NCBI GenBank assembly: GCA_024362935.1
Contig: JANCRA010000176.1
Location: forward strand, 186,001-250,000
Length of the DNA: 64,000 bases
DNA from: Setophaga petechia
Taxonomy: Eukaryota > Chordata > Aves > Passeriformes > Parulidae
Direction: 5' to 3'
Part shown: positions 38,341 to 48,900 of the stretch, piece by piece
How the letters are laid out: every line of letters starts with the position of its first letter
Numbering within the stretch: position 1 is the stretch's first letter
The notes under the pieces: generated by a model
Told to the model about the DNA's origin: nothing
Databases searched by the model: none
Seen by the model: the letters and a program-made list of their open reading frames with translations, nothing else
Program-made: the position numbers and the translations under genes

Positions 38341-38800
38341 CAGGAGCTCGGGCATGTGACAAAGCCACACAGGGCAGTGTCCCCTGGTGCCACCGTCCTT
38401 CCTGCCACAGCCCTGCCCAACAATTGTCCCCATTTTTGTCACCAGGGCTGTCCCAGAGTTCGGGGACAGAGGGGACACGCTCACCCCTGGACAGCTCCAG
38501 CATTCCCGGGGATCTGTGTCCCTTCCTCCCCTGCCCGTGTCACCGTTGTCACCCCTGGCTCAGGAGCAGCGCCCGGGTTTGTCCTTTGGCCTGGTTCGGA
38601 TCCAGAGGTTTCTTTGGGATCTTTTTGGGGTTTTTGACCTCGGGGAGGGGAAACGTCCCGGATTTCCTCCAGGAGAGCCAAGGAGGCGCCGTTCCCTGCA
38701 GGCTGCCCTGTCCCCCAGATTCCAGGAGCTCTCTGAGGGGCCGGGACAATTCCAGCGGCCCCAGGGCACTGGGAACAAACCAGGAATGGGGCCAGACCCT
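38341..38800. other. Unique spacer
   Basis: No exon or other feature recognised. Confidence 0.45.
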
Positions 38801-39460
38801 CACATGGGAGTGGGATCAGGAACGGGAATGGAATGGGGAATGGAATGGGGAGTGGGATCAGGAAATGGGGACCGGGATGGGGAATGGGATCGGGAAATGG
38901 GAACCAGGCAGGGGAATGGGATTGGGAGCAGGAAGACTGGGATGGGGAATAGGATTGGAAGTGGGGTCAGTATTGGGATCTGGAATGGGATTGGGATCCC
39001 TCTGATCCCCCTGGATTTTGCCTGGGCACACAGACAGGGCTGGCAGCTCCCAGGAAAATCCCCCTTCCCACATCCCAAATTCCCACCTCCTGCTCCGGAG
39101 AATTCCAGGTGTTCCCTGGGCACCCGGCTGGGGAAGGATCCAGGCAGGATTTGGGAAAAATCCAGGCAGGGCCTGGGAAAGGTCCGGGTGGGATTTGGGA
39201 ATAGTTCAGGCAGAGCCCAGGGAGGGTCCAGGCAGGTTTTGGTAAAAACCCAGGCAGGATCTGGGCAGGGTCTGAACAGTTTCTGGGAAGGGTCTGAGCA
39301 GGATCCAGGAGAAATCCAGGCAGGATCTGGGCTGGAATTTGGTCAGGATTCAGGAAAGGTCTGGGCAGGGTTTGGTCAGGAACTGGAAAGGATCCAGGAA
39401 AGATCCAGGCAGGGTTTGGGACAGAATTTGGTCAGGACCCAGGGAAGGCCCAGGCAGGCT
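38800..39460. repeat. Two short arrays
   Basis: 38805-38990 repeats GGGATCGGGAATGGG-like units. 39130-39460 repeats GATCCAGGCAGGATTTGGG-like units. Confidence 0.8.
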
Positions 39461-39589
39461 CGGGTCAGGTCACCGCTGACCCCTGCAGGCCTGGCCAGGC
39501 TGTGCCACACCTGAGTGGGTGGCAGGTGGCCCTCAGCAGGTGACACACACGGGGACACAGCCCCTGTCCCTTCACAGCCAGCTCCACCC

Positions 39590-40430
39590 TGCCCTAAATC
39601 CCAGGATAACCCCATCCACCTACACCCCTAAATTCCAGGATAACCCCATCCAGCTGGGATAACCCCAAAATCCTAGGATAACCCCATCCAGCTGGGATAA
39701 CCCCAAAATCCTAGGATAACCCTTCCAACTGGGATAACCTCATCCAGCTGCACCCCTAAATCCCGGGATAAACCCATCCACCTGCACCCCTGAATCCTGG
39801 CATAACCCCATCCAGCTGCACCCCTAAATCCCAGGATAACCCCATCCACCTGCACCCCTAAATCCCGGGATAACCCCATCCACCTGCACTCCTGAATCCT
39901 GGGATGTCCCCATCCAGCTGCACCCCTAAATCCCCGGATAACCCCATCCAGCTGGGATAACCCCATCCACCTGCACCCCTAAATCCCGGGATAAACCCAT
40001 CCACCTGCACCCCTAAATCCCAGGATAAACCCCATCCACCTGCACTCCTGAATCCCGGGATAAACCCATCCACCTGCACCCCGAAATCCTGGCATAACCC
40101 CATCCACCTGCACCCCTAAATCCCGAGACAACCCCCTCCAGCTGCACTCCTAAATCCCGGGATAAACCCATCCACCTGCACTCCTGAATCCTGGGATGTC
40201 CCCATCCAGCTGCACCCCTAAATCCCCGGATAACCCCATCCAGCTGGGATAACTCCATCCACCTGCACCCCTAAATCCCGGGATAAACCCCTCCACCTGC
40301 ACTCCTGAATCCCGGGATAAACCCCTCCACCTGCACCCCTAAATCCCGGGATAACCCCATCCGCCTGCACCCCTAAATCCCGGGATAACCCCATCCACCT
40401 GCACCCTTAAATCCCGGGATATCCCCACCA
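39590..40430. repeat. 33-bp minisatellite (arm 1 of an inverted pair)
   Basis: About 25 units of GGATAACCCCATCCACCTGC followed by ACCCCTAAATCCC. The reverse complement forms the array at 41110-41590. Confidence 0.93.
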
Positions 40431-40439
40431 GCCTCTCCC

Positions 40440-41105
40440 CTGGCTCCCGTGTTGGATTTTAGGGAGAGGATTTCACCCCGGGGGCGCTGCCCAGGCTCCC
40501 CAGGGAATGGCGACATTCCCAGAGCTCCGGGTGCGATTTCAGGGTGTCCGTGCAGGGCCAGCAGTTGGATTCTGATCCTCCCAGGATTTCTGTAATCCCG
40601 GGATTCTGGGAGGGACCCGCCCAGCCATGGATTTGCTGCCACCTAGAGCGGGCAGCGGAGCTGGAACCTCGGGAAGTTCGGGGAATTCCAAGTCCCACAC
40701 CCGGACAGGAAGAACCTCCCAGCGCCTGGAACTGTCGGGAGGGAAAGCGGCTCCTCCCAAAAAGATTTGGGAATTCTGGCCGCCACCAAAATCCTATTCC
40801 AGGCTTCCCCGGGCAAGGCAAACCTGCAAATGTGGGAGAGAATCTCCAAAAATCCCTCCTGGGACGAGGTGGGAATGGTCGGCCCGGGGGAGAGGAGGCT
40901 CAGGGGGATTTTAGCCGTGGATAGCAAGATGGGAAAAGAGGGAAAAATTATTCTCAGCACTGTCCAGTGATGTCAGGAATTAAAATAAAATGCCACAAAG
41001 CTTTAAAAAAATCCGCCCCAAAACACCACCAGAAACTCAAGAAATCAGCACAGGCACACAGAGAAATTGTGGGATGTTCAAAATTCTCGGGAATATCCAA
41101 AATCC
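40440..41105. other. Unique DNA between inverted arrays
   Basis: About 0.67 kb of non-repetitive sequence enclosed by opposite-orientation copies of the same minisatellite. No gene seen. Confidence 0.5.
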
Positions 41106-41109
41106 TGCT

Positions 41110-41590
41110 CGTGCTGGATTTAGGGGTGCGGCTGGAAGGGGTAAAATCCTGGGATTTAGGGGAGCAGCTGGATGGGGCTATCCTGGGATTTAGGGGTGCA
41201 TCTGGATGGGTTTATGCCGGCCCAATGGTTTTGTCCCGGGATTTAGGGGTGCAGCTGGATGGGGTTATCCTGGCTGGATGGGGCTATCCCAGGATTTAGG
41301 GGTGCAGCTGCGTGGGATTATCCTGGCTGGATGGGTATATCCCAGGATTTAGGGGTGCATCTGGATGGAGTTATCCTGGCTGGATGGGTTTATCCCAGGA
41401 TTTAGGGGTACAGCTGGATGGGGTTATCCCCAGATTTTGGGGCGCGGGTGCATCTGGATGGGGTTATCCGGGCTGGATGGGTTTATCCCGGGATTTAGGG
41501 GTACAGCTGGATGGGGTTATCCCAGGCTTTAGGTGTGCAGCTGGGTGATTTATCCCGGCTGGATGGGTTTATCCCGGGATTTAGGATCCG
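41110..41590. repeat. Minisatellite in inverted orientation (arm 2)
   Basis: Units of GGATTTAGGGGTGCAGCTGG followed by ATGGGGTTATCC, the reverse complement of the 39590-40430 unit. Confidence 0.92.
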
Positions 41591-41939
41591 AGCAACCCCC
41601 GGGATCAGCCCGGGTGAGCTGCAGCCCGAATCCCCGGTGCTCCCGGGCCAATTCCTGCCGCTCCCGGAGCGTCCCCGCATCCTCCCCTGGCTGCTGCTGG
41701 CGCCGCGGGCGGCGCAGATGGAGCGGAGCAGACGCCGCCTGTGGGAAGCGGCGTCGGGAACACGGCCGGGGACGGCTCCAGCTGGCGCCTGCGGGTGGCG
41801 GCGGCTGCGCGGGGACATCCCGGAGCCATCTGTCACCTGCGGCCCGCCCAGAACCGCCCCCGGCCCCCGAGGGTTCCGTGGGGAGCGATCCCGGGGCGGG
41901 GCGGCGGGGATGGATTTGGGATCAGAGATGGGATTGGGT
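41591..41939. other. CpG-rich unique DNA
   Basis: Short CpG-rich block without a supported exon. Confidence 0.45.
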
Positions 41940-42640
41940 AGCGGCCACAAAGGGACGCAAATCTTTGGGATCAGAGATGGGATCAGAGAGTAGTGGTGGC
42001 AGTGGAGCTGCCTCAAAAGGACACAAAGCTTTGGGATCGGGGACCGACGGTGACAACGGAGCGGCCCCTAAGGGACACAAAGTTTTGGGATCGGGGACCG
42101 ACGGTGACAATGGAGCTGTCCCTGAGGGGACACAAATCTTTGGGATTGGGGGCAGTGGTGACAATCGAGCTGTCCCTGAGGGGGCACAAGTCTTTGGGAT
42201 CAGAGCTGGGATTGGGAAGCAGTGATGACAAAGGAGCTGTCCCAAAAGGACACAGGTTTTGGGATCAGAGAGCAATGGTGACAATAGAGCTGCTCTTGAG
42301 GGGGCAGAAATCTTTGGGATCAGAACTGGGATTGGAGAGCAGCGGTGACAATGGAGCCACCCCTGAGGGGACACAAATCTGTGGGATCAGAGCTGGGACT
42401 GGGGAGCGGCCCCAAAGGGACACCAATCTTTGGGATTTGGGACTGGCAGTGACAATGGGGTTGCCCCCTAAGGGACACAAATCTTTAGGATCAGGGAGCA
42501 GTGGTGACAATGGAGCTGCCCCAAAAGGACACAGATTTTGGGATTAGGGAGAAGCGGTGACAATGGAGCTGTCCATTTGAGGGGACACAAATCTTTGTGA
42601 TCAGAGCCAGGATCAGGGAGCAGCGGTGACACCGGAGCCG
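41940..42640. repeat. Minisatellite, about 54-66-bp unit
   Basis: About eleven units with GGGACACAAATCTTTGGGAT and GGTGACAATGGAGCTG. Confidence 0.92.
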
Positions 42641-42873
42641 CCCCAAAGGGACACAAATCCCCTTGGCCCAGCCCCTCCATGGCCGCTCCTCCCCGACCCG
42701 ACCCCTCCCTCCTGCAGGAGCCGCCCCGGTTCCCGGGGAGCCGCGGCTGCCCCGTCCCTGGAGGTGCCCGGGCACAGCGCGGGGGGTGGCCCTGCCCTGG
42801 CACGGGTGGCACCGCGCCGTCGTTACGGTCCCTGCCACCCGCACCGTTCCAAGGTTCCAGCGATGGTTCTCTG

Positions 42874-42881
42874 TGATGTCA
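42874..42881 (+). promoter_or_regulatory. CRE-like site upstream of acrosin-like gene 1
   Basis: TGATGTCA lies 76 bp before the start codon and aligns with TGACATCA at the same place in the other two copies. It differs from the CRE consensus TGACGTCA by one CpG transition. CRE sites bind CREM in testis. Confidence 0.4.
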
Positions 42882-42956
42882 CTCCGGCCTGCTGGCACTA
42901 GAGGTGACAGCTCTGCTCTGGCTCTGCCACCCGCTGCGCTGGCTCTGCCACTTGCC

Positions 42957-45000
42957 ATGGCTTTGCTGCGGCTGTTCGTGCTGCTGGCCCTGGCCGGGCC
43001 CGTGGGGGGCACGTGGGACACCTGCAGGTCAGTGGTCCCGGGGGGCTCGGGGGTCCCTGGCACAGCCTGGGCACAAAGGAGCCGCCGGGGGTCCCTGTCC
43101 CTGCTGTCCCCGAGCAGGGCAGTGATGGCTTTGTGCTTCCAGGGGCACCTGCGGGCTCCGGCCCATGGCGTTTGACCACAGCTCCGTGGTTGCTGAGTAT
43201 TCTCAGGACAGCGACTACGACTCCTTGGATTCTTCCGATGGCACCGCCCAGGACACGGCTGGATCTGCTGGAGTCCACCCGGGGGCCTGGCCTGGGGTCA
43301 TCAGCTTCCAGGCCACCTGGGACAATGGCACATGGCACATGTGCTCAGGGGCACTCATCCACCCCCAGTGGGTGCTCAGCGTGGCTCAGTGCTTTGCCCA
43401 TGCTGGGTAAGGATGACAGGGTCAGGGGTGTCCCCCAGACAGGGACAGGGATGTCCCCACAGCAGGGTCAGGCATGTCCCACAGGAGAATCAGGGATATA
43501 CCCAAAGCAGGGACAGGGGTGGCCCCAGAATAGGGTCAGGGATGTCCCCACAGCGCAGGGAGGTGCTCAGAGCAGAAAGGGAATGGTGCTGCTGCAGTCC
43601 CCAGCTCTGCTCCCTGTCACCCCTCTGTCCATCTCCTGCTCTTCAGAGACATCTCCAGGTGGGAAGTGGTGATTGGGACCACGGATCTGAGCCAGCCGGG
43701 CCCCGAGGCCCAGCTGCGCCACATCAAGACCCTGCTGGTGCACCAGTACTACGAACCCCGCACGGCCCTGAACAACATCGCCCTGCTGGAGCTGGACCAG
43801 CCCGTGGAGTGCAGTGACTACATCCAGCTGGGCTGCGTGCCCGACAGCTCCCTGGCAGTGTCCCAGCTGAAAACCTGCTACATCGCGGGCTGGAGGAACA
43901 CCCCGGAGAGTGGTGAGTGCCCACCTGGGGCAGGGCCTGGGCTGAGCTGTGGGCACAGGGCCCCGGGCCAGGGGCTCTGCCTGGGGGCCACCACTCAGTG
44001 CCCTCTGTGCCCGCAGCCTCCAGCCCACGCCTGGTGCTGCAGGAGGCCAAGGTGCGGCTCATCGACGTCCAGCTGTGCAACAGCAGCCGCTGGTACGGGG
44101 GGGCCGTGCACCCCCAGGACCTGTGCGCGGGGTACCCGCGGGGCGGCATCGACACCTGCCAGGTGGGGCTGGGCCCGGGCTGGGCACAGGGACCCTGAGC
44201 CAACCTGGGCCCCATGGAACCCCCAGAGCCAGCACAGGGACCCTGAGCCAACCTGGGCCCCATGGAACCCCCAGAGCCAGCACAGGGACCCTGAGCCCCA
44301 ACATGGACCCATGGAACCCCCCAGAGCCAGCACAGGGTCCCTGAGCCCCAACATGGCCCCATGGAACCCCCCAGAGCCAGCCAGGCCTCAAACATGGCGT
44401 CGCCCCATCTGGGCCTGCCCTGGTGCCCTCCCAGCGCCGTGTCCCCACCACTGACAGGTGTCACCTTGCCCATCCCCGTGTCCCTGCCCGGTGTCCCCTT
44501 GTCCCCACAGCTGGCACTGTGCCCACAGGGCCTTGCCATGGGAACCCAGCCAGGAATGCAGCTCTGAGGGGTCGGGTTGGGCAGGGCCAGCCCAGCCTGG
44601 CACAGCCCATCCTGACCCCTCTCTCCTGTCGCAGGGGGACGCAGGGGGTCCCCTGGTCTGCAAGGACAACACCGGTGACTACTTCTGGCTGGTGGGCCTG
44701 GCCAGCTGGGGCAAGGGCTGTGCCGGGGCCAAGCGGCCCGGGGTGTTCACGTCCACCCAGCAGTTCCACACCTGGATCCAGGTGCAGATGGGGCTGCTCC
44801 CGCCTGAAGCTGACACTCCTCCGCCCGAGCCCTTCCCGAGCCCGGAGGAAGAGCCCGACGCTGACTCGGAGGATGAGATGAATCCCAACCCGGATGACTC
44901 GGAGGATTACTCGAAGGTTTCATTCCAACAACAGATCCTGGGGAAATTCCTGAACCTGCTGCTGGAGCTCCTGCAGTTCCTGAAGGGAGAGAAAGCCTGA
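42957..45000 (+). CDS. Acrosin-like secreted serine-protease homologue 1 (pseudoprotease)
   Basis: Five exons: 42957-43027, 43143-43406, 43647-43912, 44017-44162 and 44635-45000, all GT-AG, giving 370 residues. Acrosin is the trypsin-like protease of the sperm acrosome. Seen here: a signal peptide ([18 protein letters not shown]), the light-chain pair CRGTCGLR, an acidic pro-segment, [10 protein letters not shown], the CNSSRWY sequon, LCAGYP, IDTCQGD and SWGKGC, with spacing as in acrosin. The catalytic residues are replaced: His57 position is Gln106 (VAQCF), Asp102 is Asn155 (NNIAL) and Ser195 is Ala252 (GDAGG). The S1-pocket Asp is kept (D246), but the R-IVGG activation sequence is absent. 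The tail is acidic (PEEEPDADSEDEMNP) and ends in an amphipathic FLNLLLELLQFLKG helix, like the end of proacrosin. Intact frames suggest a selected non-catalytic protein; a recently dying gene is less likely. Confidence 0.9.
43428..43565. repeat. Intron 2 repeat of acrosin-like gene 1
   Basis: Degenerate GGGACAGGGATGTCCCCACA units. Similar repeats occur in intron 2 of copies 2 and 3. Confidence 0.7.
44185..44395. repeat. 46-bp intron 4 repeat of acrosin-like gene 1
   Basis: Five units of CCATGGAACCCCCAGAGCCA followed by GCACAGGGACCCTGAGCC. The same unit sits in intron 4 of the other two copies. Confidence 0.92.
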
Positions 45001-45129
45001 GTAGTGGGATGAGCTGATCCAGTTCTGGCAAGCATTCCCTGCTGGGGCCGTGGCTGTGGGGCCAACCCAGCCCCGGTGCCCAGGGCTGCTGTGCCCTGCC
45101 CACGCTGACCCCTGCGCCCACCCCGATGG

Positions 45130-45545
45130 TGAATCCAGTTTGTTCTTCAATTAGAGTTGTTCCAGTTCCCAGTTAGCCACGGTGTCCAGTTCAGTCTCCT
45201 GGGAAAAAACAAGGATGGGATAATTTGGGGGAAAAGGGAGGGGTTGGTCTGGAGGGGAGGGGAGGATGGGGCTGGAGGTAGAGAGAGGGAGAAACTTCTC
45301 CAGCCCAGGTTCCCCAGCACAGCCTCAGCTGTGCCAGTCCCAGGACAAGTCCTGGAGAGGGACAGCAATGGGGACAGCTGGAGCTGCCATCCCGGGGTCC
45401 TGTGGAGGTGCTGGAAGTGCCACCATGAGCTGCTGCTGCTGCCACCCAGGGGGCTGTCCCCTCTGTCACCAGCTCGTGTCTCTGAGGCTGGCCAATCCCA
45501 TCCTATGCTCCTGCTGTAGGAGCAGGGCTCAGGCTCTGCTCCGGG
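45130..45545 (-). repeat. Acrosin-array spacer block (inverted relative to the 54.8-kb copy)
   Basis: Reverse complement of the block at 54840-55260, with shared GGCACTTCCAGCA, GCAGCAGCTCA and TCCCCATTGCTGTC segments. It starts just after acrosin-like gene 1 and ends before the ARSA promoter. Confidence 0.85.
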
Positions 45546-45619
45546 GGTCTCGGCAGTGGCACCAGAGGAGCAGAATCCAGAAATACCCCTGCACAGGAGG
45601 CAGACCTGCCCTGGGTAGT

Positions 45620-45800
45620 GCCCACCCCTGAACAGAGACAGAGGGGAGGAGCCTCCTCCCTGGGGACATTCCCGAGCTGGCCAGAGGCCATCCCGTGCTC
45701 TGCCATGTCCCTCCCTGGGGACATTCCCGCTACCCCGAGGCCATCCCGTGCTCTGCCATGTCCCTCCCTGGGGACATCCCCACTGCCCCGTGCCGTGCCT
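45620..45800. repeat. Short array upstream of ARSA
   Basis: Three units of GCCATGTCCCTCCCTGGGGA with GAGGCCATCCCGTGCTCT. Confidence 0.8.
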
Positions 45801-45816
45801 GGCACTGCCGCTCAGA

Positions 45817-45833
45817 ACTACAACTCCCAGCAC
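45817..45833 (+). promoter_or_regulatory. ARSA: ZNF143/SBS-type promoter motif of ARSA
   Basis: ACTACAACTCCCAGCAC matches the well-known ACTACAATTCCCAGCA promoter element bound by ZNF143, about 130 bp before the ARSA start codon. Confidence 0.65.
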
Positions 45834-45862
45834 ACCCCGCGGCTCCGTGGCCGCCATGTGCA

Positions 45863-45870
45863 TCACGTGA
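45863..45870 (+). promoter_or_regulatory. ARSA: CLEAR-like E-box of ARSA
   Basis: TCACGTGA is the core of the CLEAR element (GTCACGTGAC) recognised by TFEB/TFE3 at lysosomal genes. It lies 94 bp before the ARSA start and next to a YY1-like GCCGCCATGT. Confidence 0.6.
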
Positions 45871-45963
45871 TCGGCTGGGGCACTGCCGGCACCGCCCCGG
45901 CACCGCACGGGGACGTCCCGGGACAGCACCGGGACCGCACCGGGACACGGGGGGCACCGCGCC

Positions 45964-48900
45964 ATGGGGCCGCAGGGCCGACACCACCCCTGGCTGCTGA
46001 TGCTGCCTCTGCTGCTGCCGCCGGTGGGCGCCGCCGCCGCCGCCCGGCCCAACTTCGTGCTGGTGCTGGCGGACGATCTGGGCTTCGGGGACCTGGGCAG
46101 CTACGGGCACCCCTCGTCCGCCACGCCGCACCTGGACCGGCTGGCGGCCCGCGGGCTGCGCTTCACCGACTTCTACAGCAGCGCCGCCGTCTGCAGCCCG
46201 TCCCGGTACGGCCCCCGCGGCGGGAACCGCAACCCGGGCGGAGATGGAGCTGGGTGTCCCGGGATAAACGGGTGGGGATGGAGCTGGGTGTCCCGGGATA
46301 AACGGGCGGGGATGGAGCTGGGTGTTCCGGGATAAACGGGTGGGGATGGAGCTGGGTGTCCCGGGATAAACGGGTGGGGATGGAGCTGCGGGACCCGGGA
46401 GGGACGGGGGATCGAACTTGCCGTGTCCCGGGAGAGACAGAGGGATAAACCCACGGTGTCCCGGGATAAACGGGCGGTGATGGACCCGCGGTGTCATGGG
46501 AGGGACAGGGGGGACAAACCTCCGTGTCCCGGGAGAGACAGAGGGATAAGCCCACCGTGTCCCGGGACAAACGGGCGGTCGTGAATCTGAGACGTCCCGG
46601 GATAGACGGGTGGTGATGAACCCGCCGCATCCCGGGATAGACCGGCAGTGATGAACCTGCGGTGTCCCGGGATAGATGGAGAGACAAACCCGCCGTGTCC
46701 CGCGATAAACGAGCGGTGCTGTCCCCGCAGTGTCCCGGGAACAGCCAGTGCTGTCCCCGCGCTGTCCCCGCGCTGTCCCCGCTGTCCCGCTGCCCGTGTC
46801 CGTGTCCCCGCTGTCCCGGCAGTGTCCCCGCTGCCCGTGTCCGGGTCCCGGCAGTGTCTCCGCTGCCCGTGTCCGTGTACCCGCTGTCCCCGCGGTGTCC
46901 CGGCTGTCCCTTGCCCGTGTCCATGTCCTGGCTGTCCCCGCAGTGTCCCCGCTGCCCGTGTCCGTGTCCCGGCTGTCCCCGCTGTCCCCGCGGTGTCCCC
47001 GCTGCCCGTGCCCGTGTCCGTGTCCCCGCTGTCCCCGCTGCCCATGTCCGTGTCCCGGCTGTCCCTTGCCCGTGTCCGTGTCCCGCTGCCCGTGTCCGTG
47101 TCCCGGCTGTCCCTTGCCCGTGTCCGTGTCCCGCTGCAGGGCGGCGCTGCTGACGGGCCGGCTGCCGGTGCGCTCCGGGATCTACCCGGGCGTGTTCGAT
47201 CCCGGCTCCCGGGGCGGGCTCCCGCTGGCCGAGCTCACCGTGGCCGAGCTGCTCAAGGGCCGCGGCTACGCCACGGCCATGGTGGGCAAGTGGCACCTGG
47301 GCTTCGGGCAGAACGGCTCCTTCCTGCCCGTGCACCAGGGCTTCGACCACTTCCTGGGGGTGCCCTACTCCCACGACCAGGTGAGCCGAGATTGGCGGGG
47401 CTGGGCCGGGAGCAGCGCGGGTTTGGGGTGGGCAAAGCGCCCTGGGCTGCTGGGACAGTGGGGATGGTGCCTTCAGAGAGCTGAGATAGAACAGAGGCGG
47501 ATAAATATTTTTTTAATATTTAATATTGATACAATTAAAATTTTTATTTTTAAAATTTTATTTCTTATCCATTTAATTTAGATAAATATTAAATACTTCA
47601 TAATTAAATAAATTAATAATATATTATAGATAAAATAGAAATAAAGAAAATATTATTATTATTGAAATTTATATTATATGATATTATATTTTATTTTATA
47701 TTTTATATTCTATTATATATTATATATTATATTATATATTATACATATTACATACTATATATAATACATATATTATATATTCTATTATATATTATGCATA
47801 TTACATATTATATATAATACATATATTATATATTTTATATATTATTAAATATTCCTGAATATTGTGTTATAGATAAAATAAATAAATACATTTAGTATTT
47901 AAATTTACCTATAAAATACTAAATAAGTCCATTTAATAATATAATATGCTTATATAGATAAGTATATTATATTATATTATATTATATTATATTATATTAT
48001 ATTATATTATATTATTACTATTATATTATTACTATATGTTGTAATATATATACTTATATATAAATATACTGTTATATGTATGTATAATATATAATATTAA
48101 GGAAATGTAATATTTAATATTAAATAATATTTATTATTTATTAAATAAAGCAGGGATTTATTCCAAGGATCTCCTCCATGGATGCACCTTGGGCTGCACC
48201 CAAGATGAACCCAAATGGCCCCAAAATGCACGAGCGCTCCCGGGGTCTGTCCCTGGGATCAGTTCTGCTCCATTTGCATCTTGCAGTTCATTGTCCCATC
48301 CCAGCTTTAGCCCAGGCAGTCCCACCCTGCTTGTTTTTCTCTCTCCAGCCCACGGGGTTTGTGCTCCTGGGCTGAGATTTGGGGCATTTGTCCTTGGTGC
48401 CCAGCTGGAGCAGGAATTGTTTTGTGTCCCTGCTCTGTGCACAGAGCTCACCATCCTATAATGTGAAACTCAGTGTGGGAAATGGATTTGTAGATACTTT
48501 AGAAAAATAGAAAAAAATTTAAAATCTCAAAAATAAAAAATCTTAAATTAATGGACCCAAACCAGAGGGAGAATCGCGGCCAGAGCCAGACTCGCAGCCC
48601 CGCCGTGTTTCTTTTTGCAGGGTCCCTGCCAGAACCTGACGTGCTTTCCCCCCGACACCAAATGCTTCGGGACGTGTGACCAGGGCGTGGTGGCGGTGCC
48701 GCTGCTGTGGAACCAGAGCATCGTGCAGCAGCCCGTGTCCTTCCCCGAGCTGGTGCCGCTCTACGGCCGCTTCTGCCGCGAGTTCATCGCCCGCTGCGCC
48801 CGGCAGAACCAACCCTTCCTGCTCTACTACGCGTCCCATGTGGGCAGCGGGCATGGCCGGGAGCCGGGCGGGGATGGGGGGAAAGGGGAGAGGAAAAGGA

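Noticed and set aside
42957..45000. Classifying the acrosin-like genes as ordinary pseudogenes
   Set aside because: All five exons, splice sites, start, stop, cysteines and C-terminal helix are intact in three copies; only catalytic and activation residues are gone.
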